Shown: in pieces, positions 8,176-16,933 of the stretch
How positions within the stretch are numbered: position 1 is the stretch's first letter
Layout of the letters: each line of letters begins with the position of its first letter
DNA from: Bin5 sp022827195
GTDB lineage: Bacteria; Chloroflexota; Anaerolineae; Caldilineales; Caldilineaceae
Length of the DNA: 64,000 bases
Direction of reading: 5' to 3'
Assembly (NCBI GenBank): GCA_965208275.1
Contig: OZ242331.1
Coordinates: 186,001 to 250,000, forward strand
Notes under the pieces: generated by a model
Told to the model about the DNA's origin: nothing
The model's database searches: none
The model's input: only the letters and a program-made list of their open reading frames with translations
Program-made: the position numbers and the translations under genes

Positions 8176-9338
8176 AGGGTGAACCCCATTTTCTGTGGCA
8201 TTTGCTCAAATGTGTCGCCTTTCAGATCGGTCAAGCTGTAGGCTTCTCGATACAACAACCTCCCCTCCCTGACGGCCCGTGCCACCGCGGCAGCAAAACT
8301 TGGGCCGATACGCCATCTCTGCGTGTTCCAGAGATTCCCGCCGGGCCTATCGGTTGGGCGCGTTCTGCCTTGCTCTTTGTTGTCTTCGTAGAAGCTGAAG
8401 AATGTATTCCGGTCAATCAGCTCAAGGTCGAGCGCGCGGCGGGCGGCGACGATGCGGCTGACTTTGAATCTGCGGGCGATTCTCTGGAGTGGATTGTCTT
8501 CCAGCCGGAGGGAGGACCAGGATGCCTGCAACTCTTGGGCGGGTACGAGGAATTCGGCGGCGACCTGGTTGCAGAAGCGTTCGATCCTGAGGTCTGGCGG
8601 CAGCAGTCTGTCGAAAAGGGTCAGGCCGGACTCGCCGGCGAAGATGTGGGCGACTTCGTGGGCGAGGGTGAAGAGTTGGGCGGCTATGAAGTCTGCCGAG
8701 TTGACAAAAACAAGGGGGGCGAATTCGTCGACAAGGGCGAAACCCTGGAACTCGGAGGGGTCTAGTTTGCGGGATGTGTTGTTGCCGACGACGCCGTTGA
8801 AGACGACGAGGACGCCGATTTGGTCGAGCTGGTTGCGGAGATGGCTGAGGGCGAGGTTCCAGGTGGGAATCTCTGCGGCCCAGTCGGTGTCGAGGTTGAG
8901 CGCGGCGTGCATGGCTGCGGCAACTTTGGTGTGGCTGTCGCGCGGGTTGTAGGAACCGACGAAGGGGAGGGGGTCTTCTTCGTATTCGATCAGTTCATCG
9001 CGCATCCAGGCTTGGCGGCGCTGCATCTGATAGATGGTGTCGAGCAGGTTGGGGCTCGGACGGTTAGGCGGTTGGCCGGCGCGAGTGCGGAAGTCTTGGA
9101 TGGGCAGGCTCTCGTCAGGGGGATTGTCGAGGTAGAGGTAGCCGAGAGGTGTGTAGGTCTTGGCGGCGAGTTTGTCGGCCTGAGCGACGCTGATTTTGCC
9201 GGTCTGCTCCCATTGGGTGACGCGGTCAAGGGGGATGGGGATCTTTTTGGCGAGCTCCTGCTGGGAGAGGCCGGCACGTTCGCGGGCCCAGCGGAGGACG
9301 TGGGGTCGGAGGGTGATCTGGAGGCGGCGGCTTGTCAT
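8172..9338 (-). CDS. XRE-family regulator fused to ImmA/IrrE metallopeptidase
   Basis: 388 aa. An N-terminal helix-turn-helix spans about residues 8-65 (LRWARERAGLSQQELAKK ... VTQWEQTGKISVAQADKLA). A COG2856/ImmA-IrrE domain follows, with the zinc-peptidase motif LAHEVAHIFAG near residue 227 and a downstream Glu-rich helix (CNQVAAEFLVP). This architecture is normally the upstream partner of a DUF4411 PIN protein and behaves as an antitoxin-like regulator. Here it overlaps the start of the decayed PIN gene. A promoter-like pair lies at 9413-9440. The open reading frame itself is intact. Confidence 0.9.
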   Translation of the reverse strand: MTSRRLQITLRPHVLRWARERAGLSQQELAKKIPIPLDRVTQWEQTGKISVAQADKLAAKTYTPLGYLYLDNPPDESLPIQDFRTRAGQPPNRPSPNLLDTIYQMQRRQAWMRDELIEYEEDPLPFVGSYNPRDSHTKVAAAMHAALNLDTDWAAEIPTWNLALSHLRNQLDQIGVLVVFNGVVGNNTSRKLDPSEFQGFALVDEFAPLVFVNSADFIAAQLFTLAHEVAHIFAGESGLTLFDRLLPPDLRIERFCNQVAAEFLVPAQELQASWSSLRLEDNPLQRIARRFKVSRIVAARRALDLELIDRNTFFSFYEDNKEQGRTRPTDRPGGNLWNTQRWRIGPSFAAAVARAVREGRLLYREAYSLTDLKGDTFEQMPQKMGFTL

Positions 9339-9412
9339 AATGCGGGTGGTGGCGGACCATTTCGCTTCGGCGCTTGCGACTATTGGCCGATGCTACTCTA
9401 TGGAATGGGGAC

Positions 9413-9440
9413 AGTATACCTGACACTTGCCACAATTCAA
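9413..9440 (-). promoter_or_regulatory. Sigma70-like promoter for XRE-ImmA gene
   Basis: On the minus strand TTGAAT (9435-9440), a 16-nt spacer and TATACT (9413-9418) match a housekeeping promoter. The ATG of the XRE-ImmA gene is about 75 nt downstream. Autoregulation would fit the family but no operator is proven. Confidence 0.55.
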
Positions 9441-9565
9441 TGCGGGTATGATGCAAGAGTGAAATCAGTGTCGTGCAGGGGCGATGTAATAGAAAATAGG
9501 CGAAAAGGCTGTTTGCGGGGGGGGGTGGGAGAGCATGAAAGAGAGTGCACGTAAGCAAGGATCTC

Positions 9566-10972
9566 CTATTTCAGCTCACGCCCACTCAAATGAAGTGTTT
9601 CGAGTTCCCCTTGACAAAGCAGGACAAGCTCTTCAAGTTCCTTTTCCTCTGCAAGAGCCAGCGCATGGGTTAAGTTGTCTTTGGCTTCGACGAGTCTCCC
9701 AATAGACTTAGCAGCAGTTCCGCGATGGTAGAAGGCCAATACAAACTCCGGGACCAAGCGTATGGCCTCGTCAAAGTCGGCAATTGCTTCCTCAAAGCGA
9801 TTGAGGGCACCTTTACAATAGCCGCGCTGCAAGCAAGCTACAGCGTACTCCGGATTCAGGCGTATTGCTTCGTCATAGTCAACAATCGCATCTTCGAACT
9901 GGTTGAGCCCTTCCTTGGCCATACCTCTATTGTGGAAAAGGGTGGCATCCTTCGGACTAAGCTTGATTGCCTCGTCAAAATCAGGAATTGCTTCTGCATA
10001 TTGAGACAATAGTGCCTTTGCGATTCCTCGATTGCTATAGGCCATAGAGTTTTCTGGCTCTATGCTAATGGCCTCGGCAAAATCGGCAATCGCATCATTG
10101 GCTTGATTAAGTTTCAGGCGAGACAATCCTCGTTTGAAGTAGGCATTGGCATTTCTTGGACTAAAGCCTTGCACAATATTGAAATCCGCAATCGACCCTT
10201 CATGATTGCCAATTTTCGCCTTGGCATAGCCTCGGTTTTCGAAAGCTGAAATGGCATTCGGGTTTAGACCGATAGCCTTGTCATAGTGGGTGATAGATTC
10301 TAGGTTCTTGCCCCTTTCAAGACAGGTATTGCCTATATAGAACTCTGCATATGCAGTGTGGTTGTTTTTCTGATATCGGATGTACCCTAATATGTCGTTG
10401 TAGATGACTTCAGTAGTGAGGCCATGATACTTCTTTAGATATTCCATTGCGTCTCGCTTTAGTCTGCTTGGAATCAAGACCAAGTCCACGTGTCCATCTT
10501 CAATGAAGCCAGACTGCGATCGAGCAAATACACTTTTCTGTGATATCACTCGGTTGTTCTGGTTTTTCTTGGGCGAATCGATCTGATAGGCACCTGAGTT
10601 CTTGTCTAGGAGAATGATGCGGCCATCTTTGCCAATGGAACCTTCACAAGCGAAAAACAAGGCAATTAGATAGTCAGCGGTAAAGTCGATTAGATTGGTG
10701 TTTCCTCCGTAGTGCTGTAATTCAGTCAGAATGTCGGTTTCGTCGGCAAAATCAGTGTATCTTCGTAGGTCCTGCAGCATCTCCCTTTGGGCAATTTCTA
10801 TATCAAAGCTTTCAGCGTTTATCTCTTCTTCGTATTGCCGGTACAGAGTCGAAGAGATTTTTGGATGGCATTGAGACTCACCTCGGAAGATATAGTCTCC
10901 CTCAGACGATTTTTGAACTATCACATTGAGTAAGTTCTGAAGACTCGAGTATGTATTGTCGTTGTTTTTCAC
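9566..10972 (-). CDS. FRG-domain protein with C-terminal TPR array
   Basis: 468 aa from GTG 10972, which has AAAGGGA 9 nt upstream; a TTG at 11014 lacks a ribosome site. The FRG domain (about residues 10-215) shows the defining YIFRGES and LTELQHYGGNTNLIDFTADY, with LIALFFAC. Seven tetratricopeptide repeats follow, with NRGxAK...AIADFDEAIRLxPE in most units. FRG domains are of uncertain biochemical function but recur in mobile and defence contexts; TPRs mediate protein binding. Base composition is visibly lower in GC than the flanks, as in the neighbouring HEPN-like gene 121 nt upstream. This suggests joint acquisition and a shared transcript. Confidence 0.88.
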   Translation of the reverse strand: MKNNDNTYSSLQNLLNVIVQKSSEGDYIFRGESQCHPKISSTLYRQYEEEINAESFDIEIAQREMLQDLRRYTDFADETDILTELQHYGGNTNLIDFTADYLIALFFACEGSIGKDGRIILLDKNSGAYQIDSPKKNQNNRVISQKSVFARSQSGFIEDGHVDLVLIPSRLKRDAMEYLKKYHGLTTEVIYNDILGYIRYQKNNHTAYAEFYIGNTCLERGKNLESITHYDKAIGLNPNAISAFENRGYAKAKIGNHEGSIADFNIVQGFSPRNANAYFKRGLSRLKLNQANDAIADFAEAISIEPENSMAYSNRGIAKALLSQYAEAIPDFDEAIKLSPKDATLFHNRGMAKEGLNQFEDAIVDYDEAIRLNPEYAVACLQRGYCKGALNRFEEAIADFDEAIRLVPEFVLAFYHRGTAAKSIGRLVEAKDNLTHALALAEEKELEELVLLCQGELETLHLSGRELK

Positions 10973-11093
10973 CGCCCATTTCCCTTTCAGCCGACTCCAG
11001 TGACGCAACTTCAAAGTAAGGGGGAGTTTTCAATACCGAGTGACGGAGCTATTCGTCGTTCCTTGCATCCCAGTTGCCCGGGGGGCCACTAAG

Positions 11094-12284
11094 TTATTTT
11101 ATTGGTGGCCACTCGCTTCCCGTCACAGTCACATCAAGTTCAATACTGTAGTCTCTTCGCCCATTTTGTTCTCGAACGTTCTGTTTGCCGTCAATCTTGA
11201 CCTTTCCCGACAAACCCATCATCTGGGCCTCGTCGAGGATGACGAGAGCAGATTTTGCTAGGGATCGGGCGCGGTCCGAGTCAATCATGGCGCGCATGCC
11301 CTTTTCGCCAGGGGCGTGCTGGAAGTATCTCCATGAATCGAACGTTTTCCGCCCGTGCTGCAACACGTCTCTAATATCTGGGTAGTCTGCTTCGATCCTT
11401 TCGCGACACCGCTGCGGTAGATCGTCGTATAGTTCGATAAGGTCGTGAATCTTCTTTGCCTCGTTTTTGCAGGTCAGGGAGATGGCTTTCATCGCCAATT
11501 CGCAGGCAAAAGCTGACATCATCGAATTGCTCATTGTGTTTCCTAACCTTCCAATGAATTCGTACTCCTGCTGCCAGAGACTCTTTCTGAGTACTTTTCG
11601 AGAGAAATGCGCAACAGCTGAACCGTCAGGCTTTAATTCAACGTCCGGGAACCTATGGACCGAAAGTTCGCTTGCCTTGATTGGCTGCCTTATGCCTGCT
11701 ATGAGGATCTGCGCCTGGAGAAAGAAGTAGCCTGGAGTGCCTTCAGGGAATCCGCTTCTGGTCAATTTTCCTGGCGATCCCCCTTGCCCCCTTGCGGTTC
11801 TTAGCCGCTCCTTGAATTCTTCACCTGTGTGTCTGTCCATCTGCGGGAAAATTTTGTAGGCGAAGGGCCCATCGTTGTACGCCGGAAGTTTGCCAAAACG
11901 TAAATTCAATAGATTAGACGATAGTTCCTCAACCATTCTTTGGTCTTCCTCACGTGCTAGAGGGCCTTCCACAAGGGCTCCGCAAGAGCGGCACTTGATG
12001 CCGGTAATTGCGCCCGAATCGCCAGTCCTGCCAAAGAGCCCATCCCAACAACGCTTGCACCTTCCCTTTGTCGTCCAGCGAAAACTTTTTCCAACAATGT
12101 TTCCGTTAGATTCGCTCTCCAAATTGACGCCCCACTCCACTTTCTCTCGGGCCAGGGTCTTTGCGTTTCCTTGTTGTTCGGTCAAGATTAGGCTCCGATC
12201 ATTGCCTGTTCGTATCCATGTTAGGGCCCATCTCCGTGAAATCGGGCGCAAGTGGAGTACTTTAGCACATATGGTCGTTTTCAT
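11094..12284 (-). CDS. Uncharacterised protein with zinc ribbon and HEPN-like C-terminal domain
   Basis: 396 aa from ATG 12284; a TTG at 12335 is also open. Residues about 70-105 form a treble-type zinc ribbon (CKRC ... IKCRSCG). A middle region contains LTRSGFPEGTPGYFFLQAQI. The C-terminal third is helical and reads like a HEPN domain: FACELAMKAISL, KIHDLIELYDDLPQRCRERI, then FDSWRYFQH, which could provide the R-x4-6-H RNase motif (RYFQH is short by spacing; the R of RKTFDSW could serve instead). The function is not known. It precedes the FRG-TPR gene on the same strand and shares its lower GC, so the two may form one imported functional unit. Confidence 0.8.
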   Translation of the reverse strand: MKTTICAKVLHLRPISRRWALTWIRTGNDRSLILTEQQGNAKTLAREKVEWGVNLESESNGNIVGKSFRWTTKGRCKRCWDGLFGRTGDSGAITGIKCRSCGALVEGPLAREEDQRMVEELSSNLLNLRFGKLPAYNDGPFAYKIFPQMDRHTGEEFKERLRTARGQGGSPGKLTRSGFPEGTPGYFFLQAQILIAGIRQPIKASELSVHRFPDVELKPDGSAVAHFSRKVLRKSLWQQEYEFIGRLGNTMSNSMMSAFACELAMKAISLTCKNEAKKIHDLIELYDDLPQRCRERIEADYPDIRDVLQHGRKTFDSWRYFQHAPGEKGMRAMIDSDRARSLAKSALVILDEAQMMGLSGKVKIDGKQNVREQNGRRDYSIELDVTVTGSEWPPIK

Positions 12285-12390
12285 CCAAATCGGAATCGGA
12301 AGAGAAAACTGGAAGCGCGTTAAGTCACAATCCAATTAGGTGGGCGTCGGCGCACGCGAGCGTTCCAGGGAGAATGGGGGGCCAAGGAAA

Positions 12391-12756
12391 ATGAGAGACA
12401 TTCTGATTTCGTTCTTGCTGCTTGGAATGATCGTTGGGGTGGACTTGCTGGGGTTGGAGGGGAGCGGGGTGCATCAGTTTGTGGCTCTGTTGCGTTTTGA
12501 GCCGGATGGGGTCCCGATTGGTGGTGGCGTGGGAGGGCACGTGTCGCTGCTGGCGATCGTGGTTGGTGTGGTGTATGCGGGGGGGATGATGTTTACGTGG
12601 GAGGGGAAGGGTTCGGAGGTTGTTGGGGGTAATTGGGGCTTGAAGGGGCGTGCTGCGGCCGTGCTGGCCAAGGTGTTAGGGGCCGCGATGATGGCGGTTG
12701 CTGCGGCAGTGGTGCTGAGGTATGCGTGGGGGCTGGTTGGTACTATGCTGGGGTAG
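12391..12756 (+). CDS. Small three-helix membrane protein
   Basis: 121 aa from ATG 12391, with AAGGA 4 nt upstream. Three hydrophobic segments: ILISFLLLGMIVGVDLLGL, HVSLLAIVVGVVYAGGMMF and VLAKVLGAAMMAVAAAVVL. No family is recognised. It is transcribed away from the HEPN-like gene and stands alone on the plus strand. Its higher GC groups it with the host background rather than with the low-GC pair. Confidence 0.6.
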   Translation: MRDILISFLLLGMIVGVDLLGLEGSGVHQFVALLRFEPDGVPIGGGVGGHVSLLAIVVGVVYAGGMMFTWEGKGSEVVGGNWGLKGRAAAVLAKVLGAAMMAVAAAVVLRYAWGLVGTMLG

Positions 12757-13478
12757 CGTTTGCAGGGCGTGGTCTCTGGATTGGGCGGTACAGGTGGGGC
12801 CGGCTGCGGACGCGAGGCGGAAATGGGGCGGCGGTGCTTGTGACTGCGGCGTGCGTCCTGGAGCCGGTTGCGCCGAACGCGACGGGGACGACGCGGTCAA
12901 AGGGGAGGGGCGGATTGAGGGACGGCGCGGAGGGGAATGGGCGTGGTTGGTGTGCTTTGGGGAAATTGACACTGAACTGCTACCAATTCTGGACTGTTTG
13001 TCACTGAATCGTCACGGATTGGGATGTAAACTGTAGGGGAAGGTCAGTCAACAGTTGGTCGTGATGTAGAGGTGGCATAGGGTACGTTGTTCTGGCGTTG
13101 CGGGGGGGAGTTCCCCCGCGCAAAGGGAGGCCGGAACGGCCCGACCGTCCCAATAGGCGCAGGCAGGCATTGGCAGGCCGCGGCCGTCCTGATGGGAGGT
13201 ATCCCAGAAGTTCCTCTGCGGGGCAAGGCCGCCCGCAAGTAAGTGTTTCAGGTGGATGGGGCCAGTGGTCGTACAGTCATCCCCCGGTCTGTGCGGCTAT
13301 GGTTTTGTTGGGATTCCCGGCGCTGCCGGTCGGTGGGAAGATGCAACCGGCCGGCGGCGGCGGGATTTTCGCGTGGGGGGATGGAGATCCACGAAGGGGC
13401 ACGAATTTCCACGAAGGGGCACGAATTTTTACGAAGAACACCTTTCTGGATGGGGGTGAGAGGATGGTTGGGGTTGGT
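12757..13478. other. Long intergenic region with CACGAA repeats
   Basis: No gene supported in either strand. About 13387-13441 holds three copies of a unit like CCACGAAGGGGCACGAATTT, a member of the dispersed family also found at 33080, 37312 and 40981. About 13107-13119 has a short GGGGGAGTTCCCCC inverted repeat. This spacer separates two convergently read neighbours (a plus-strand membrane gene and a minus-strand kinase/regulator). Confidence 0.6.
13387..13441. repeat. CACGAA-family intergenic repeat, three units
   Basis: Units ATCCACGAAGGGGCACGAAT, TCCACGAAGGGGCACGAATT and TTTACGAAGAACAC follow each other at about 20 bp. The head ATCCACGAAG is shared with the arrays at 33080, 37312 and 40981. 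Confidence 0.7.
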
Positions 13479-14129
13479 TCAGGCGGGCGGCTGTGTGTTG
13501 CCGATGCGGTAGCCGATGCCGGGGACGGCGATGATGTAGCTGGGGTCGCCGGGGTATTCGTTGAGTTTGCGGCGGAGTCTTCTGACGTAGGTACGGAGGG
13601 CGCCCCTGCTGCTGGCGGCGTCCATGCCCCAGACGTTGCGCAGGAGCTGTTCGTGTGAGACGACGCTGCCGGCGTTGATTGAGAGCTCGCAGAGGAGTTT
13701 GTATTCGGTGGGGGTGAGTTTGACAGGTTGTCCGGCGAGGGTGACGGTATGTTGGCGGTAGTCGATGGAGAGGTCGCGGAGGTGGAAGGGCTCGGAAGGC
13801 GGCTCGGGTGCAGGGACGAGGCGGCGGCGGAGGGCGGCTTCGATTCTGGCGACCAGCTCGGTGGAGGAGAACGGTTTGACGACGTAGTCGGCAGCGCCGG
13901 ATTCGAGGGCGCGGGCGATGATTTCGTCGCGTCCGTAGGCGGAGAGGAAGATGACGGGCAGTTCGACGTTGTCGAGGATCGCTTTCATGAGTTCGATGCC
14001 GTCGCTGCCTGGGAGCATAAGGTCGAGCAGGACGAGGCGGACGGGTTCAGATTCGACGAGGCGGAAGGCTTCATCGGGGTCGGCGGTGACGAGGGGTGCG
14101 AAGCCGGCCTTGGAGAGGGTGTCGCGAAC
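13479..14129 (-). pseudogene. Receiver plus winged-helix half of a split kinase-regulator gene
   Basis: This is the same reading frame as the kinase upstream, separated from it only by TAA at 14130-14132. It encodes the rest of a CheY-like receiver (VRLVLLDLMLPGSDGIELMK with phospho-acceptor Asp, LPVIFLSAYGRDE, AADYVVKPFSSTELVARI) and an OmpR-type DNA-binding domain (LTPTEYKLLCELSINAG, RTYVRRLRRKLNE, VPGIGYRIG). The first receiver strand with its acidic pocket (ILVVDDDP) lies before the stop. A restart at the first ATG (14018) would lack it and would not fold properly. The DNA-binding domain itself is intact. It ends TGA at 13479. Confidence 0.8.
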
Positions 14130-15854
14130 TTAGCGGAGGGTCATGGGGTCGTCGTCAACGACGAGGATCTGTGTTTTCCCGCTCTGGGGCGGTCCATCCG
14201 TGTCGGATGCGTCCTGAAGGTTTATCGATGCTTGGTGTCCGGGGCCGGTGGTGGCTGGAAGGGTGAAGGTGAAGGTTGAGCCGCGGTTGGCGCCCTCGCT
14301 TTCGGCCCAGATGCGGCCGCCGTGGGCTTCGACGATGCCTTTGCAGATGGCGAGGCCGAGGCCGGTGTCGTCGTGCTGGACTTCGTCGGTGATGCGGGTG
14401 AATTTGCGGAAAAGGATTGGCAGGCGTTCGGCGGCGATGCCGCGGCCCTGGTCGGTGACGGAGATGGCGACGTATTTGTCGCGCCGTGCTGCTTTGACCT
14501 GGATGACGGAGGAGGCTGGGGAGTGCCTGGCGGCGTTGTCGAGGAGGTTGGTGAGGACCTGCACAATGCGCCGGGTGTCGGCCATTGCCGGGGGCAGGTG
14601 GGGTTCGAGGTCGATGGCGATGTTGTCGCGTCCGCCGCCGCTGAGGAAGGTGTTTCTGGCTTCGTCGACGAGCGCGGAGATTTCAGCGGGATTGGGGGAA
14701 ACGGAGAGGGCGCCGGTCTCGATACGGGCGACGTCGAGGAGTTCGCCGATGAGGCTTTGCATTCGTTCGGACTGGGTCTTAATGATGCGGATGAACTGGA
14801 CCATTTCGGCGGGGTCGAGGGTCTTTGGGGATTCAAGCAGAGTATCGGCGGAGCCTTTGATTGAGGTGAGTGGGGCGCGCAGTTCGTGGCTGACCATGGC
14901 GAGGAATTCGGCGCGCATTCGTTCGAGGGCTTCGAGCGGGGTCAGGTCCTGGACGGTGACGACGGTTGACTCTAATTCTCCGGTTTCGGAGAGGATAGGG
15001 GTTGCGTTGACGAGGACGGTGACGGCGCGGCCATCGGGGACGGTGAGGACGAGCTCTTCGGCGCGCAGGGTTTCGCTGGTGCTGAGCACCTGGACGATGG
15101 GGAACTCCTGGAGTGAGATTTCGCGTCCGTCGGGTCGGCGGAAGGTGAGGGCATTGAGGAGCTGCTCGGCGGACTGGCCGGGCATGCAGAGGGAGCTGAC
15201 GATTCTGCGGCCTTCGCGGTTGATGGAGTTGACCGCCCCGGTGCGGGCGTCGAAGACGACGACGCCGACGGGGGAGGTATCGATCAGTGTTTCGAGGCTG
15301 TTTCTGGCGAGCTGCTCTTCGCGATAGCGGCGGGCGTTGGCGATGACGAGGGCGGCCTGGGCGGCGAAAGTGGCGAGCGTTTCCTCGTCTTCCTTGTCGA
15401 ATTCGGGTTTTCCGGGATCGCGGCCGAGGAAGATGTAGCCGACGCGTTCGCCGCGGTGGCGGATGGCGTCGGCCATGAAGGCTGCGACGGGGACGGACTG
15501 GAAGTCGGGCAGGCCGAGTGCTGCGACGTAGGCGTGGAAGTCGGAGATTCGCAGGGGGGAGGGGAGGTTGCTGAGGTAGTCGAAGAACTGCATTCTTCCC
15601 GGCGTATCCCGCAGGCGTTTTCGTTCTTCGGCGCTAGCCCCGGAGGTGACAAGGTCCTCGGGTTGTCCGGCATTGTTGAGGGTGACGATGACGCCATAGC
15701 GTGCGCCGGTCAGCGCCCTGGCGCTGTCGGCCACGCCCTGGAGGACATTGTCGAAGTCGAGGTCTGCGTTGATGCGCTGGACGGCCTCGCTTAGCAGCGA
15801 CATGCGTTGTTGGAGGGCCGCGATCTCGAGGGCTGGATCGCCGGTCTGCTTCAT
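14130..15854 (-). CDS. Hybrid sensor histidine kinase (GAF-PAS-HisKA-HATPase), ends at in-frame TAA inside receiver
   Basis: 574 aa. GAF domain about residues 25-180 (VLQGVADSARALTGARYG ... ATFAAQAALVIANARRY), PAS about 185-310 (LIDTSPVGVVVFDA). The phospho-acceptor His is near residue 320 in MVSHELRAPLTSIKG; N box NLLDNAARHSP near 436; G1 DQGRGI; G2 DTGLGLAICKGIVEAHGG near 495. The last residues, ILVVDDDPMTLR, are the first strand of a receiver domain, cut by TAA. Continuing past the stop gives VRDTLSKAGF and a full receiver and winged helix. The intact ancestor was therefore a one-protein two-component system of about 790 aa. No transmembrane segment is seen, so it was a cytosolic sensor. 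Confidence 0.88.
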   Translation of the reverse strand: MKQTGDPALEIAALQQRMSLLSEAVQRINADLDFDNVLQGVADSARALTGARYGVIVTLNNAGQPEDLVTSGASAEERKRLRDTPGRMQFFDYLSNLPSPLRISDFHAYVAALGLPDFQSVPVAAFMADAIRHRGERVGYIFLGRDPGKPEFDKEDEETLATFAAQAALVIANARRYREEQLARNSLETLIDTSPVGVVVFDARTGAVNSINREGRRIVSSLCMPGQSAEQLLNALTFRRPDGREISLQEFPIVQVLSTSETLRAEELVLTVPDGRAVTVLVNATPILSETGELESTVVTVQDLTPLEALERMRAEFLAMVSHELRAPLTSIKGSADTLLESPKTLDPAEMVQFIRIIKTQSERMQSLIGELLDVARIETGALSVSPNPAEISALVDEARNTFLSGGGRDNIAIDLEPHLPPAMADTRRIVQVLTNLLDNAARHSPASSVIQVKAARRDKYVAISVTDQGRGIAAERLPILFRKFTRITDEVQHDDTGLGLAICKGIVEAHGGRIWAESEGANRGSTFTFTLPATTGPGHQASINLQDASDTDGPPQSGKTQILVVDDDPMTLR

Positions 15855-16933
15855 TTGGCCACCTTCAGTTCAAATTGCGTCCTCGGGGGTGGGCGTGGGT
15901 TGCGGGACTCTGCAGCTGGCAAAGCCGGGGCTGAAGCGAGAGTGGGCGAACTGGGCCAAAACGGGTCGCAACCGGCGAGACTGTGACGGGACTGCTAGCG
16001 GGAAGAGGCATATATTCACTGAAGTGCCACAGAAAAGGGTGTATACTTTGGCAATCTGTTGGTTCGGCTGTTGGAATTGTCATGGATATTATACTACCAT
16101 ACGCAACCTTTTCATAAAGAAAACATTGTACGTTGGCGTTTGCAGCGCTATGACGATGTGGCATTTTTGGCGAGGCTTTGGTTGCAGGCGTTGAGAGAGA
16201 GGCCTGCTCGGATGTCGCTATTGGGGCGTTGAGGGGCTGAGCGGCTGCAGGCGGGGCATCTGACGGAAATTGTTTGAATTCGAGAGTTGGGCCCGGCATT
16301 CTCGTAGTTTTGGCAGATTCCCCACTATGGCAATTGAGTAGGTGTAGGAGGAATATCTTTGGCGGCTTGCGCCAGACGATCTTTTCTCCCGGATCGTTAA
16401 CGATATTACAGGCGACAAGGACCCGTCCAAGTTAGAGAGAAGCAATCAGGTAACGACACGTTCGCGGATTTGCCGTCGAAGGCCTGTTCGGCGTTCTGGT
16501 CGCGGTGGCATAGTACTGGCCCTCGTTTTCGTACGCTATCAGCCCACTCTGTGCGGACTGCCATTTGTGGAATGATTGCGAACGACATGACTGTCCAATA
16601 CAGACCGCCGTGACTGAGCGGCACGACTTCGACGCAGGACTGCCAAAGGGCGTCCGAAACCTGGTCGACCACGCGGCAACGCCGATCAGGTTATTTTCCA
16701 AAGACCAGAGCATCGAATACTACTGTGCTGGCAATGACTTTGAGGAGGTTCACCTGCGGTGATAGGGCCCGCGATGTGTTGACATAGGCAGCGCGGTCGT
16801 GCCGATTGGCAGGTGTACGGCGGGAAGAATTGAGCGGATGGGGCCGTTCTTTGGGACGGTCCTTTTCTATTGGCGGAGGTTGCTGACTGCGGTCGTGAGT
16901 GGTCAGTGGATAGTGCGGGGCCGGACGGGCGGG
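15855..16933. other. Long intergenic region without recognised genes
   Basis: About 1.08 kb. About 16060-16140 is AT-rich and contains TATAAT-like hexamers on both strands but no well-spaced promoter that I trust. Short open frames on both strands between 16400 and 16760 overlap each other, lack ribosome sites and match no family I recognise. A degraded gene cannot be excluded. A weak GGTCAGTGG-type repeat lies near 16888-16922, just before the permease end. Confidence 0.45.

Noticed and set aside
16406..16713. Transposase remnant
   Set aside because: Overlapping short frames with no recognised motif or ribosome site; evidence is insufficient.
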